From the NCBI RefSeq assembly GCF_025602895.1, contig NW_026516243.1:124001-188000 (forward strand): a stretch of DNA of 64,000 nt, in the 5' to 3' direction. The notes beneath the pieces are model-generated. The model searched no databases. It was not told where the DNA came from and saw nothing but the letters and a program-made list of their open reading frames with translations. Both the position numbers and the translations under genes were made by a program. The first letter of the stretch is position 1; each line of letters begins with the position of its first letter. This stretch comes from Polychytrium aggregatum. Taxonomy: Eukaryota; Chytridiomycota; Chytridiomycetes; Polychytriales. This document shows, piece after piece, positions 53,648 to 64,000 of this stretch.

Positions 53648-55831
53648 TCAGTCGATGATGCCCTGGTTCCGGAGGGCGCTGAGGATGTTGGTAGCATCGG
53701 TCGACCCCTGGGCCTCCGCCAAGCGATACCAGTGGGCCGCTTGCTCAAAGTCCTGCGTGACCCCAAAGCCGTGCTCGTAGCAGCTTGCAAAACCAAACTG
53801 GCCATCACAGTAACCCTGCATGGCTGACTTGGCGAGCCACTCTGCGGCTTTGTTGTAGTCCCTGGCTACACCCTTGCCGGTGTAGTAGCAGCGACCGAGT
53901 GCGCTCTGGGCTTTTGGATTTCCCTGCTCTGCCGACTTGGCATACCACTCGGCCGCGACGCAGAAATCCTGGTTGATGCCCGAGCCGGTGTAGTAGCCCT
54001 TGCCGAGGTTGAATTGGCCCCAGTGGTTGCCCTGCATGGCTGATTTGGTGAACCACTCGATGGCTCTGGCCGGATGGAGTGTGACCCCGTGGCCATATTT
54101 GTAGCAGAGGGCGATTCTGTTCATGGCGTACGAGTCGCCCTGCTCGGCAGCCTTCACAAACCACTGGACGGCTCTGGTATCGTTTCGACCGATGCCCCAG
54201 CCGTTGTAGATGCAAAGACCGCTCCAGTGCTGGCTGACGTCGTGGCCCTGGTTACCAAGATTCGTAAAGATCTGGGAGGCTCGGGTCTCGTCCTTGCCGA
54301 CGCCGTATCCACCAACATAGCAAAGGGCCGACAGGTGTTTGCACAGCCAGTCCTGATTGCTTGCAAACTGGCAGAGCTTGGAGAACTCCTGCGCTGCGAA
54401 AGTGTCGGACGATGCCGGCTCCTGGTTGGGCTCGAAGCACAGACCGCCGAGATCAAACTCGTCCGTGGCGCTCGCATGGATCAGGTCGATTCCCTCCGGC
54501 TTGTCCTGGTCCGTCCCTCGGCCAAGGTAGTAGCACCAGCCAACCATGAATGTGGCAATTGGTTTCAGCGCCGGATCGTCCGAGTCGTTGCGGACGCGGC
54601 TCCAGCACCGGAACGCAATGGCATCGCTTTGGTCCACTCCGATGCCGGCCCAGTGCAGCCAGCCCAGATGGAACTGAGCCTCCAAGCTGTTGTGGTCGGC
54701 GCCGGTCTGGAGCAGTCGGGCGACCTGGGGCCACAGCGGATCGGCGGCGCCCATGTTCGCAGAAACAATCATGGCAATCTGGACACAGGCCTCGGGATCG
54801 CCTCGCATGGCTTGGCTCCGGGTCACGCGAAAGGTGTTTGGGACGAGCGGCAGAAGCGCTTCGAGTTCGCCAAGCCAGTCTGGGCTCGGCAGCAACGTCG
54901 ATATGGTTGTTCCGGGCGGCCTGAGCGCCTGTGATGATTTTGGAGCCTGGGACGACAGCGCGGCCCTGAGCGGCTCCAGGGCAGCGAGGATGGCGCTGAA
55001 CTCGGGCCGCTTGTTCGGATCTTGGTGCCAGCACTGCTCAACCAGGGGCCTGATGTCTTCTGGGACGCCGTCGGGGGTGCCGGCAGGCGTCTTGGGACGG
55101 CTGCCTCTGCAGATCTGCGCCTCGATGGTGCGCACCCGCATGGGGTCGCCGGTGGCTGTGACCCAGACGGCCTTGCAGTCGTTGAGGACCTCGTAGAGCA
55201 TGATGCCAAAGGCATAGACATTGGCCTTCTTGGGTGAGACAGCGGGCAGGTCATCGTCCAGCATCTCAGGGGCCATGTAGTCTAGAGTGCCTTGGATGCT
55301 CGGGTTGATCTCGGGCTCGCTGTCTGAGGTGGAGCTCTCGACCAGGTTGTGTTGGGCAACGAGGGAGCAAAAGCCAGCAACCACGGCGTCCCGCGAGCTG
55401 TTCAAGAAGACATTCTGGGGCTTGAGGTCGTTGTGAGATAGGCCCTTGGCATGAAGATAAACCATCCCCGATGCCACCTGGCACAGGAGCCGGAGCTTCT
55501 CTTCGAGCGGGCATGTGCTGCCGGCATTGCGGATGTAGGTGCTGAGGGTGCCGTTTGGCATCAGCGGGGTGACGATGAGCGGTTGGTTGGCTATATCGCA
55601 GGCTCCGAGCAATGGCAAGACATGTGGATGGCTTAGATTGTACCATGTGTTGAGCTGGCGACGAAACATATCCGGCGGCAGGAGGTCGGATATGTCTCGG
55701 AGCTGCTTGACGGCCACCTCGGATCCATAGTACGACGCCGTGAAGACCTCGCTTGAGCTGCTGCGGGCGATAGGGTGCGGGGACATGGCTGTGATGGCAT
55801 CGGCATGGATGTGCCAGGGGCTGCTGTCCAT
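53648..55831 (-). CDS. TKL-type pseudokinase fused to SEL1 repeats
   Basis: Intronless, 727 residues from ATG 55831 (MDSSPWHIHADAIT). The open frame extends upstream to 56065, but that part is repeat-derived. A kinase-like domain spans about 25-290: VAVKQL (Lys42), HPHVLPLLGACD, GMVYLHAKGLSHNDLKPQN (Asp135 of the catalytic loop kept, HRD read as HND), then VAGFCSLVAQ where DFG should be; the metal-binding Asp is Gly153 and the Gly is Cys155. GTLDYMAPEML and YAFGIMLYEVLN are normal. The C-terminal half holds at least seven SEL1-like repeats (e.g. AQFHLGWLHWAGIGVDQSD, AQSALGRCYYTGKGVARDY, GQFGFASCYEHGFGVTQDF). Kinase-SEL1 fusions are common in early-diverging fungi; SEL1 solenoids bind partners. 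Loss of DFG suggests a scaffold rather than an active kinase. Confidence 0.85.
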   Translation of the reverse strand: MDSSPWHIHADAITAMSPHPIARSSSSEVFTASYYGSEVAVKQLRDISDLLPPDMFRRQLNTWYNLSHPHVLPLLGACDIANQPLIVTPLMPNGTLSTYIRNAGSTCPLEEKLRLLCQVASGMVYLHAKGLSHNDLKPQNVFLNSSRDAVVAGFCSLVAQHNLVESSTSDSEPEINPSIQGTLDYMAPEMLDDDLPAVSPKKANVYAFGIMLYEVLNDCKAVWVTATGDPMRVRTIEAQICRGSRPKTPAGTPDGVPEDIRPLVEQCWHQDPNKRPEFSAILAALEPLRAALSSQAPKSSQALRPPGTTISTLLPSPDWLGELEALLPLVPNTFRVTRSQAMRGDPEACVQIAMIVSANMGAADPLWPQVARLLQTGADHNSLEAQFHLGWLHWAGIGVDQSDAIAFRCWSRVRNDSDDPALKPIATFMVGWCYYLGRGTDQDKPEGIDLIHASATDEFDLGGLCFEPNQEPASSDTFAAQEFSKLCQFASNQDWLCKHLSALCYVGGYGVGKDETRASQIFTNLGNQGHDVSQHWSGLCIYNGWGIGRNDTRAVQWFVKAAEQGDSYAMNRIALCYKYGHGVTLHPARAIEWFTKSAMQGNHWGQFNLGKGYYTGSGINQDFCVAAEWYAKSAEQGNPKAQSALGRCYYTGKGVARDYNKAAEWLAKSAMQGYCDGQFGFASCYEHGFGVTQDFEQAAHWYRLAEAQGSTDATNILSALRNQGIID

Positions 55832-55869
55832 GGCGAGAGCTGAGGCGTGCGATCGAGATGTGGTATCGA

Positions 55870-56110
55870 GGCGATGCGGGATGACGCTGTGGATGATGTG
55901 GATGACGATGTGGTATCGAGATGGTATCGAGATGGGGATGAAGATGCGGCATCGAGTTGTGGATGAGGACGGACATGGGCACCTTCTCGCCGAGAGGACC
56001 GAGAAGGGGCTGTCGGCTCTCTGGTCGCATCTCGCCCTGGTCGCTTCATCTGCACCCATCCGCATTCATCTGCACCCATCTGCATCCATCTGCATCTATC
56101 GACGTCGACC
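55870..56110. repeat. Two simple-repeat tracts upstream of the kinase-SEL1 gene
   Basis: GATGTGGTATCGAGATG-type units at about 55890-55960, and (TCTGCATCCA/CCATCTGCAC)-type units at about 56047-56100. They keep open frames that are unlikely to be translated. Confidence 0.75.
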
Positions 56111-56274
56111 AGAGGGTCTATTGCACAGATGCCATCCCACCAAGATGCCCGAGTGGTAGCAAGGTGAAGCTCGACCGGAGATGAATCGCTCGCTGCCTCG
56201 GCGCAGGCAGTCCGGTCGCTCATAGCGGTATCGCTCACTCCGTCTCGACAGACTTGATCTTCCCCAGCCCGCCC

Positions 56275-57981
56275 ATGTCGTCGAGTTTTGCCCACATCCT
56301 CAGGCCGAAGATCTCATTGCTTGGGGTAGGTGCAGCTGTACCTGCATGGATCCGGCATCTCTGCCGATCCTGACAGCAGCAGGAAAGAGGACAGGGCCGG
56401 CTTCATCCATGGGTTCTCACAGCCCTCTTCGAACACATGCAGGCGGCGACACCATTGTCGGGGTGATCAGAAAGACCCAGACGGCCGATGGCAGCCAAAC
56501 GACATTTACTTTGGTTGAGGAGCATCTGGTTGGTGCCCGGGCCACGGCCATTTCGTGGTCTCCTTCGACAACATTCTCGTCCGAGTCGCAGATCATCCGG
56601 TAGGGACCCAAGGCAGCGCCGTATGCAGCGCACAGATGTTGATGCAGGCGGATCGTCGGGGTTGCATCCGCATCTCACGGGCAGCTCCATCGACCGGAAT
56701 GCTTACCCGTCCGGGTTTCCAATCTCCTCGTCGTCGCGCTGGACGGTATCGTATCGTGGCGCTCTTGGATCTCGCTAAAGGCTCGTCGTTGGGTGCGACA
56801 ACGGCAAGATCTTCCTGATCGACCAAGGCCGGGTTCTCCTGGTTGGCTCTCATCTCGATACCATCAACGATCTGAGCTTCAGCTTCACCGAGAAGCACAC
56901 CCTCGCGAGCGTTTCAGGTGGGCCCGATGGCATGTGCAGAGGGGCGACAGCACTCGCTGCGAAAGCAATCCCAAGCGCCTGCATTGCTGATTCTCACCGC
57001 TCGACTCCTCTGCCTGCCCTCAGAGGACCAGACGCTCTGCATCTGGACGCTGCCGGACAACCTGCACCACCACGAGCACGGCAGCTTCCAGCCGACATGT
57101 GCGACTTCCCGCCTTTCGTCTCCAGGTGTCGCTGTCCGAAGTCATCCCGATCGGTCGAATCTGTTTATGGTGGCCGAAAAGTCGGGCATCGTCCGCTTCT
57201 ACGATTTCCGGCAAGACGAAACGGTGTGGTCGGTGCTCTTGAGAGACGATGGCCCCGGACCAGCGATCCTGAGGGATGCCGACTGGTCAATTGAAAAGTC
57301 GCTGCTCAGGTACGAGCTGATGCAAGGTCTCGGCCCCCATGAATGCGGAATGCAGAGTCTGGGGGTCCAAGGGATTATGGAACTGGAGCGCTGACCGGAG
57401 ACGAGGGACTGCGACAGATTCGGGGCCGTCATTGGGTCCAAGTGGTACATTTGGGACTTTCCGCATCTGGAGCCGATCCGCGCTGGCCATGGCCACGAAG
57501 AAGGAGCCCATCAGTTCCGGTAAGAGGCCGTAGACTCTTGGACTTGTCCAGTATCCAGCAGTCCATCCATGGCACCTGAGTCGATGGTTATAGTGCCTTG
57601 GCGACTCCTAACAGGCGGCAATCATACCTATGGCGAGCAGATGGGCCCGGAACAAGAACGGCGAGACTGTATTCGCAACAGCCACATCAGCGCCCTCTGC
57701 CGACACGGCGGCGTCCATCAAGGTCCACAATATCGACCATCAGCGTACGTATTACTGTCTCGATTGCAGCACCGTGAGATAAGGTACCTGCAAGACCACT
57801 AACCCCGGTGTACACGCCCTGCGATGAACGCTGGCCTCGTTGAGCAGTCCCGGTGCATGTCGGCGACACCTCGAGCAAGGCCCGCGTAACCTCCATCTCA
57901 TGGCATCGGTCGGCCAACCTACTCGCCAGCGCAAACCGCAGCCGACTGTTGTGCCATTCGATCCAAAGCGGCTCCTCCTAA
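56275..57981 (+). CDS. NUP37: Nucleoporin Nup37, WD40 protein of the nuclear pore Y-complex
   Basis: Multiple exons. The first is 56275 to about 56324 (MSSSFAHILRPKISLLG). Later exons include GDTIVGVIRKTQ, TAISWSPST, LVVGCDNGKIFLID, SHLDTINDLSFSFTEKHTLAS, DQTLCIWTLPD, and VAEKSGIVRFYDFRQDE, whose exon continues to a Trp-Ser-rich end before FGAVIGSKWYIWDF. The last two exons encode NGETVFATATSAPSADTAAS and VTSISWHRSANLLASANRS, ending at TAA 57979-57981. The sequence 'VAEK.G.IRFYD' followed by 'GAV.G..W.IWD' and the final 'SWH....L.....' strand match Nup37, a peripheral beta-propeller of the Nup107-160 complex that docks on Nup120/160. It evolves fast, so orthology rests on these blocks. Internal splice sites are approximate. 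Confidence 0.75.
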
Positions 57982-58680
57982 ACAGACTGGGAAACTCTGG
58001 ATGTCCAAGGCAGCCACGTACGATGGCTGGATGAATAAAGGATATCGCTAGCCGTCCGATCGAGCGCTACCACTACAATGGGTGCTGGGAGAAGCAAGCC
58101 CCCTCCCCGGAACGCTGCCGCTATCTGTGGCTGATTTGGCGGATCCGCTGTATTCCTGGCTGTCTATCTGGCTGTGGCATGTGCTTGAGGTTTGGCGGCG
58201 CTTGGCTGGAGATGCAGTGGCCGAGGCTGGCAAGTGTCTCAGGCGTGGATCCTCTGGCACACACAGGGCTGCCGATCGAAACATGATGATGCCAGTGCAG
58301 CGGCATTCGAGTCGATGGCGGCGTGGCCAACGGCGATACGCACCCGGGCGAGATGAATCCACCCCGGCTCACTGGCGCTGCGCCACGTGTCTTCTTTTTT
58401 TTTGGTTCTTGATTTTCGGCCTCCGCCGGCGGTCGAGGACTGCCCCGGACGACCCAGCATCGCTCCGACACAGCGACGGCAGCAAGAGCGAGGATCAGAT
58501 CCGCCAGCCGAGACTGCATCCAGAGCACAACTCCAGCCTGCAGCCCGAGTCAAAGCCACAGCGTCAGCCACTATAGTCCAGGACAATTCATAGCGTAGAT
58601 ATTGCCTTCACCGGCACCGACACCGACACCGACATCCCCACAACGACGCCGTCACCATTCACGGAGGGCCCACGCACGCA
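57982..58680. other. Intergenic: NUP37 3' flank and DBP9 upstream region
   Basis: No gene recognised; short open frames only. CACCGACACCGA repeats at 58612-58635 and a T run at 58394-58402. Confidence 0.4.
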
Positions 58681-61600
58681 ATGACGTCAAACACCATCCG
58701 GAGCGATCTGCTGGATATCGAGAAGGGCTTTGCGTCCATGGACCTGGACCCGAGGCTCCTGCGGTCGATCGCCAAGATGGGATTCAACCATCCGACCATT
58801 GTTCAGTCCAGCGCGATCCCGCTTGCCCTGGCCGGGAAGGATATCCTGGCTCGGGCTCGAACGGGCTCGGGCAAGACGGCGGCCTACTGTCTGCCTGTTG
58901 TCCAGAAGATCCTCCTGGGCTCGGAGAGCCGCGATGTAAGTTGCTGCGAGGGCAGCCGCGACAGAGTCTGGACAGGAGAGGATAAGAACGTCGCTCTGTT
59001 TGTCTTGGCAATGTTACGATATGGTATAATATGGGGGTGTCTTGGTGTGTTCCGGTGCCGGTAGATCAAAGAACACCAACGCCATCGACTTGATGGCCGT
59101 ATCATTTGTGGATTCAAGCCGCTGCATTGTTTGCCAGATGTAGTGCCGGTAGCGCGGGATGACCAGAGCAACCGGGTTGATATCGGGCTTTGGTTCAGGG
59201 GAAACTGCCCGCGATGTGCCTATTTCTCAAGCATGGCGTTCGATCTATTTCTCTCGCAGGCAAGCGACAGTCAGCATACCGTCAAGGCGATCATCCTGGT
59301 TCCGACAAAGGAGCTGTCGGAGCAGGTCCACCGACACATCAAGGATCTGACAATCTACTGCTCGCAGGAGGTGGTGTCGGTCAACTTTTCGGCCGGCGAG
59401 GCAAACGTGCAGACGCAAAAGTAGGTGGAGCTGGAGGAAAGGAGTGCATGGCTGACGCTGAGGCTCTGGCCCGCTATCAGATGTCGGTTGAGCAAGTTGG
59501 AGTGGAGGAGTGTGCCCTCGATGGTGCTGATGACGAGCCCACCGCAGCGCATTGCCGGTCGGCTGGCTTGGCTTGGCTTGACTCTTGGCTGCTCATGGTC
59601 TACTGTCACCATTCGTCTGCTAACAGCCCATCCACCGCTCATGCGACGCACCCTTCCTTGGCTCGGGGCAATCCTCTTGTGTGGACGGCGGGCTTGACCA
59701 GGGCGCTGCTGGCCAACAACCCCAACATCATCGTCAGTACCCCCAGTCGTCTCTTGACTCTTCTGGAGAGCAAAGACCTGAACCTGCGCGACTCTCTCGA
59801 GTCCCTTGTCATTGACGAAGCCGATCTGATCCTGTCGTACGGCTATGACGAGGACCTGCGCAAGATCCTGACACACCTGCCCAAGATCTACCAGAGCTAT
59901 TTGATGAGTGCCACGCTCAGCGACGTGAGTATCTTGTCTGTAGCTGCGTTCTGCAGCCGCCCGAGACGACTGAGCAAAGGTCGCCACAGGCGGGAGGAAA
60001 GCCAAGCTCGTTGGCGTCGAAGCCTTTGCTCTGTTGTGACCCACGACTGACTTTGGACTGGATGCGCCAGGATGTCGATGAACTGAAGCAATTGGTGCTG
60101 CGGAATCCAGCGATCTTGAAGCTCGAGGAATCGGATGACCAGGACCTGCTGACGCAGTACTATGTCAAGTAAGGGCGTGCCCGACCAGCGTTTGCGCGAG
60201 CGGAATATGCGCCGTCCTGAGCGACCGGCAGCAGCCGTCGATCTGTGCAAGGGCCAGATTCGGATATTCACGCCCTTTCTCTGCAAACGCAGATGCACCG
60301 AGAAGGAAAAGTTTCTCTTGACGTATTTCATCCTGAAGCTGCGGGTTCATCCCTTCGGCACGGGCAAGTCGATTATCTTCGTGAACGACATTGACCGCGG
60401 ATACCGCCTGAAGCTGTTCCTGCAGCAGTTTGGCATCAGCAGCTGTACACTCAACTCGGAGCTGCCGCTCAAGTCTCGCTACCACATTGTGCAAGAGTTC
60501 AATCGTGGCGCCTACGACTTTATCATCGCGACGGACGAGGTTGAGCTGCTCAAGGGCGAGGCGGCCGAGTCGGATGACGAAGCTGGCGAACCCCAGGAAG
60601 AGGACAACGACGGCGAAGGCGTTCAGGATGGCTCCGAGAAGACGGGACAAAAGCGAGCGGGCGGGGATAGCGGCAAGGGCAAAAACAAGCGACGCAAGGA
60701 CGCCGAGTATGGTGTCTCGCGTGGCATTGACTTCCAGAACGTCCAGTCGGTGGTCAACTTTGATATGCCCCGGACATCCAAGTCGTACATGCACCGAGTC
60801 GGCCGCACCGCCCGCGGCGTTGGCAACCAGGGCTGGGCGTTGAGCTTTGTGGTTCCCGACGGCACCCCGACAGATGCAGTGCTGTCACGCAAGCTGCAGG
60901 GCAAGAAGAAGCTCACCGACGAGCAGATCCTGAAGCGAATCGAGAAGAAACAGACAGGTGGGTGCTGGCAACGAACGCGACAGCGATTTGACGGTCAGAT
61001 GTGAGGAGGATGTGACAGCTGGGTCTCCCCTCGCCTCAATCGAGCGTGCGAGCGAGGGCCGAGCGATGCCCACGCTGTGTAGCAATGTCTTCGGATCCGC
61101 AGCGCTCTATCTGATAAGAGCCCATACGGTATTGAATGTGCCATCTGGTGATGTAGATCTCGGCCGCAGCTTTTCGGCGTTCAACTTTGACATGAGTCAG
61201 GTCGACGGGTTCCGATACCGCGTCGACGACGGTCTGAGAATGGTCACCCGGGTTGCCATCAAGGAAGCCCGAACCAAGGAGCTCAAGCAGGAGATCCTGA
61301 ACTCGGAGAAGCTCAAGGTGGGTGCTGTGCGGATGCTTCGTGCGGATACAGGGGGTGTGCACGCCGTGTGCAGGGGGTGGTGTGAGCATTCCATGTCGGC
61401 GAAAGTGGTGCTGACGACCTCTCATGTCATGCCTTGCTTTGCCCAGGCGCACTTTGAGGACAACCCCAAGGATCTGCAAGCGCTCCGCCACGACCAACTG
61501 CTGCATCCCACCAAGGTGCAGGCACACATGAAGCACATTCCAGACTACCTGATGCCCAAGAAGGTCGTGGGCGTCAGCGCCGGTCGACGCAAGGAGGTCG

Positions 61601-61743
61601 GCAGCGTTCCGTTCAACATGCCGAACCGACGCAAGCGCGGCGAGCCGTACAGGGGCGGAAGAGGCAAGAAACCCGTGGGCAGCAGGAGCGGACATGGCGT
61701 TTCCGGCAAGAAGAAGGACCCTCTCAAGACGTTCAAGAAATAA
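58681..61743 (+). CDS. DBP9: DEAD-box RNA helicase Dbp9/DDX56
   Basis: Seven exons: 58681-58935, 59260-59420, 59702-59924, 60071-60168, 60293-60957, 61157-61317, 61447-61743 (619 residues). Helicase motifs in order: Q-motif [21 protein letters not shown], motif [12 protein letters not shown], Ia [10 protein letters not shown], Ib [56 protein letters not shown] with NFDMP, and [11 protein letters not shown]. The acidic insert before [12 protein letters not shown] and the post-helicase blocks [17 protein letters not shown] and [19 protein letters not shown] are characteristic of Dbp9/DDX56, needed for 60S ribosomal subunit assembly in the nucleolus. A basic Gly/Lys-rich tail follows. All catalytic motifs are intact. 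Introns are 97-324 bp. Confidence 0.95.
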
Positions 61744-62739
61744 AGACGCGGTGGTGGACGACATCGAGCACACTTGCAGCCAGCGATGGATGGGGCGAGG
61801 CAGGGACAGATGCGGCGCGGATGCTGATGGTTTGGAGCCGAGCTTGTGGCAGCGGACGTGGCGAGACCAGCACCCATTACAATGGCTGTCCATGGAGGGA
61901 GTGGGCAGAGTTGATTTGATATAGGAGGTGTGCCACTTTGACCGGGTCCTGAGAACGCTCCCATCCAGTATCTCGAGCGACTCGTTCGACCTGGCGCTGT
62001 CTTGATGTCGAGAAGTCATGGAACTGTCCAAGGGCCGAATGCACACAGCATCTCAAGCGGCACCCCAGGCAACAGGCAGGATCGAAGCGAGGGGCGCTCA
62101 GGGACAACTCTGCCCTGTTTCGCTGCGATCGTGCTGCTCAGAGTTGGTCGCCGTTGATTGGAAATCCACTCTCGCTGAAGCGGATGGACAGCACAGCGCC
62201 CACTCGGCAACCCGCGGTTGGTGCCACGAGTGCCTCCGGGACGCGCCAAGCCGTGTGCGACATTGCGCGTGTCGTGCGCCCGGGGCTGATGCGCGCCGAC
62301 TGCCCGCGCCGCCCACGGCCCAATCACGAGGCGCCTGGGTCCGGTGGCTGCTGCGGACCCTTGTTGGAGCGGCAAAACGATTCAGCATGAATAGCCCCGT
62401 GACCGGTGGCAGCCGCGGTGGGGGGAACGCGGTTGAGACAATGGAGCCACACAGCACAGCACAACAACAGCACAACAACAGCAGCACAACAGCCCACAGG
62501 AACAGTCCTGCGCAGCACCCCTTGCCGCCCGTGTCCCGTGGCGACAAGACCTCCTGCCCGGCTTCAAATACGTCCGTTCCTGTCCCTGCGTCCCGCACCG
62601 TCGTCGTCTTCCATCCGGGTCTGCCCATCGCCCACTTCCGATCCACGGCGCCGACTGCATCCTCTCCTCTGTCGAGTCGCTGCCGAGTTGCCTCCACTCC
62701 AACCACCTCCCATCCTGCCGCTGCACTGTGCGATCCACC
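61744..62739. other. 1-kb intergenic region upstream of the PP2C gene
   Basis: No gene recognised. It contains ACAACAACAGCACA-type simple repeat at 62453-62495. The long frames here (e.g. 62018-63091) overlap the PP2C coding exon and lack domain features. Confidence 0.45.
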
Positions 62740-63960
62740 ATGGGCCAGTCGTCCTCCAACTTGCACCCGACCACCTCCAAGGTCTCGACCTCGGGTCAAA
62801 ACGCAGACTTCATCTTTGCCGCCTCGGCCATGCAGGGATGGCGAAAGAACATGGAGGACTACAACACCGCCCTGCTCGACATTGGCAACAGCACATCGTA
62901 CTTTGGCGTCTACGATGGACACGGCGGGTACAAGGTCGCCAAATATGCCCACGAGCAGCTCCACCGACTCGTCTCTGGCTCGACCATGTTCCGACAAGGC
63001 CAGTTCTCGGCCGCCCTCAAATCGTCCTTTCTCGACTTTGACGAGTGGCTCAAGAATGGTGCGTCCTCTTTATCCATCCGCTTGTGCCTGAGCTCTGCAT
63101 TTCCTCTCGATGGCGTGCATTGCACGCACTCCTCGGTGCCATCGGGTGCCATCGACCTGCTCTTCGTCGTCCAGACGATCGTCTGCAACCTGCGCTGACT
63201 CATCTTGGCTGCACTCCTCTCGATCGGCAAACCACTTGCTTGTCACCGTTTACCCCCCCCCACGGCTTAGCAGAAGGCAAGATGCTTATCCCTGGCGGTC
63301 CCGGAAGCACATCCAACGTCCTGCTCATCACCAAGGACTACCACGCATACTGTGCAAACATTGGTGACTGTCGGGCAGTCCTGTGCCGGAAGGGCGAGGC
63401 CGTAGCGCTGTCGCTCGACCACAAGCCCGGTAGCAAAGGTGAGTCTTTGGATTGCTGCCCAGAGCCAGCCCTGTCATCGACGACACATGCTGACCGGTCG
63501 CCCATCCTATGCGAGCAGGTGAAATCGACCGCATCCACAACGCCGGCGGATATGTCAAGAACGGCCGGGTGAACGGTAGGTGGTCCGCAGAGAGAATACT
63601 CGCATGTGCTCTCGGGCGTGCATCCGATCCCTCCTTCCCTTTTGCCTTGACTTTATCGGCAGCTTCGTTTCCCTGGCTCCAATCACGCTCTCTCCAAGCA
63701 GTATGGCGACGGGGGATCTCGCATCCCGGCCCAGCCGGCCCGCATTCTAACCTTGTGCGCTCTGTCGTCCCTGTGACCCCCGGCCCATTCCGTCGATCCA
63801 GGACGAACGGCCATATCCAGAGCCTTTGGCGACTTTGACTACAAGGTGTACCACGGCGACCTCCACGGCAACCCGGAAGAGTTCATCATCACCGCCAATC
63901 CGGATGTCTGCGACTGCCAACTGACTCTCGACGACGAGTTCATCATCTTGGCTTCGGATG
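62740..63960 (+). CDS. PP2C-type protein phosphatase, 5' part (runs off the window)
   Basis: Five exons are visible: 62740-63058, 63271-63438, 63519-about 63574, 63802-63960, with the next intron starting GTGAGT at the window end. The protein starts MGQSSSNL, with Gly2 and a Ser at position 5-6, so N-myristoylation is possible. PP2C metal-site motifs: AASAMQGWRKNMEDY, YFGVYDGHGGYKVAKY, ANIGDCRAVLCRKG, LSLDHKPGSKGEIDRIHNAG, GRTAISRAFGDFDYK and ITANPDVCDCQLTLDDEFII, ending at LASDG. These match Ptc2/Ptc3-like serine/threonine phosphatases, which dephosphorylate stress-MAPK and checkpoint kinases with Mn2+/Mg2+. About one third of the domain is missing because the window ends. Confidence 0.9.
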
Positions 63961-64000
63961 GTGAGTGCCACCTTTCCCTCGCCCGCGGCTGTATCCAACC

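Noticed and set aside
62018-63091. 357-codon frame overlapping the PP2C start
   Set aside because: It is low in hydrophobic residues, Ser/Pro/Arg-rich and antiphase to a clear PP2C exon. It is kept open by GC content and a CAA/CAG repeat.

Overview
This window looks like nuclear DNA of a zoosporic early-diverging fungus, most likely Chytridiomycota; this is inference. It is GC-rich and gene-dense, and its genes are split by many short GT-AG introns (roughly 50-300 bp). It encodes fungal-type housekeeping proteins (a Clr4/DIM-5-type histone methyltransferase, Dbp9 helicase, Nup37, Asa1, a GPATCH4-like protein) together with proteins typical of flagellated cells (a MORN3-like protein and a MAK/LF4-type kinase). 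It also has a U11/U12-20K (ZMAT5)-like protein, suggesting that a minor spliceosome is retained. I do not assign a genus.

Layout. 0-1.2 kb: end of a ketopantoate-reductase-like gene, followed at once by a 346-bp mini-transposon (1180-1525). 1.9-7.4 kb: EF-hand protein, class-V aminotransferase-fold enzyme, ASA1/GNB1L-like WD40 protein. 7.7-9.8 kb: a 5'-truncated, frameshifted LINE with an A-tail. 10.2-11.3 kb: unrecognised gene. 11.97-15.60 kb: the main discovery candidate, a 3.6-kb TA-flanked DNA transposon with terminal inverted repeats, carrying a DD34E Tc1/mariner-type transposase and a full-length Fanzor (eukaryotic TnpB-like RNA-guided nuclease). 16-25 kb: sn1-specific diacylglycerol-lipase-like gene, M64-family metallopeptidase, a disordered protein. 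26-31 kb: multi-pass membrane protein, GPATCH4-like protein, COX7A-like subunit. 32-41 kb: F-box/LRR protein, SET methyltransferase, Gfd2/YDR514C-like nuclease-fold protein, ZMAT5-like protein. 41-53 kb: an FICD-like protein with a ruined Fic motif, LF4/MAK kinase, AIFM3-like Rieske/FAD reductase, MORN3-like protein. 53-64 kb: pseudokinase-SEL1 protein, Nup37, Dbp9, and the 5' part of a PP2C phosphatase that runs off the end.

Most host genes are unrelated neighbours, as is normal in a eukaryote. The exception is the Fanzor transposon. Transposase and Fanzor point the same way, and the Fanzor stop lies about 100 bp inside one transposon end, where TnpB/Fanzor systems encode their guide RNA. 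The mini-element at 1180-1525 has the same two ends and has lost nearly everything between, yet it keeps a 100-bp block over the Fanzor 3' end at 96% identity (96/100, counted by eye), while its other parts have drifted much further. I read this as an autonomous Fanzor-mariner element plus a non-autonomous relative that conserves the putative guide-RNA region.

Exon coordinates were set by hand from splice motifs, reading phase and family conservation. For the DAGL, LF4, Dbp9, ASA1, GPATCH4, COX7A, KMT1, Gfd2-like and Fic-like genes the summed exon lengths are divisible by three. Other models are approximate, as noted.
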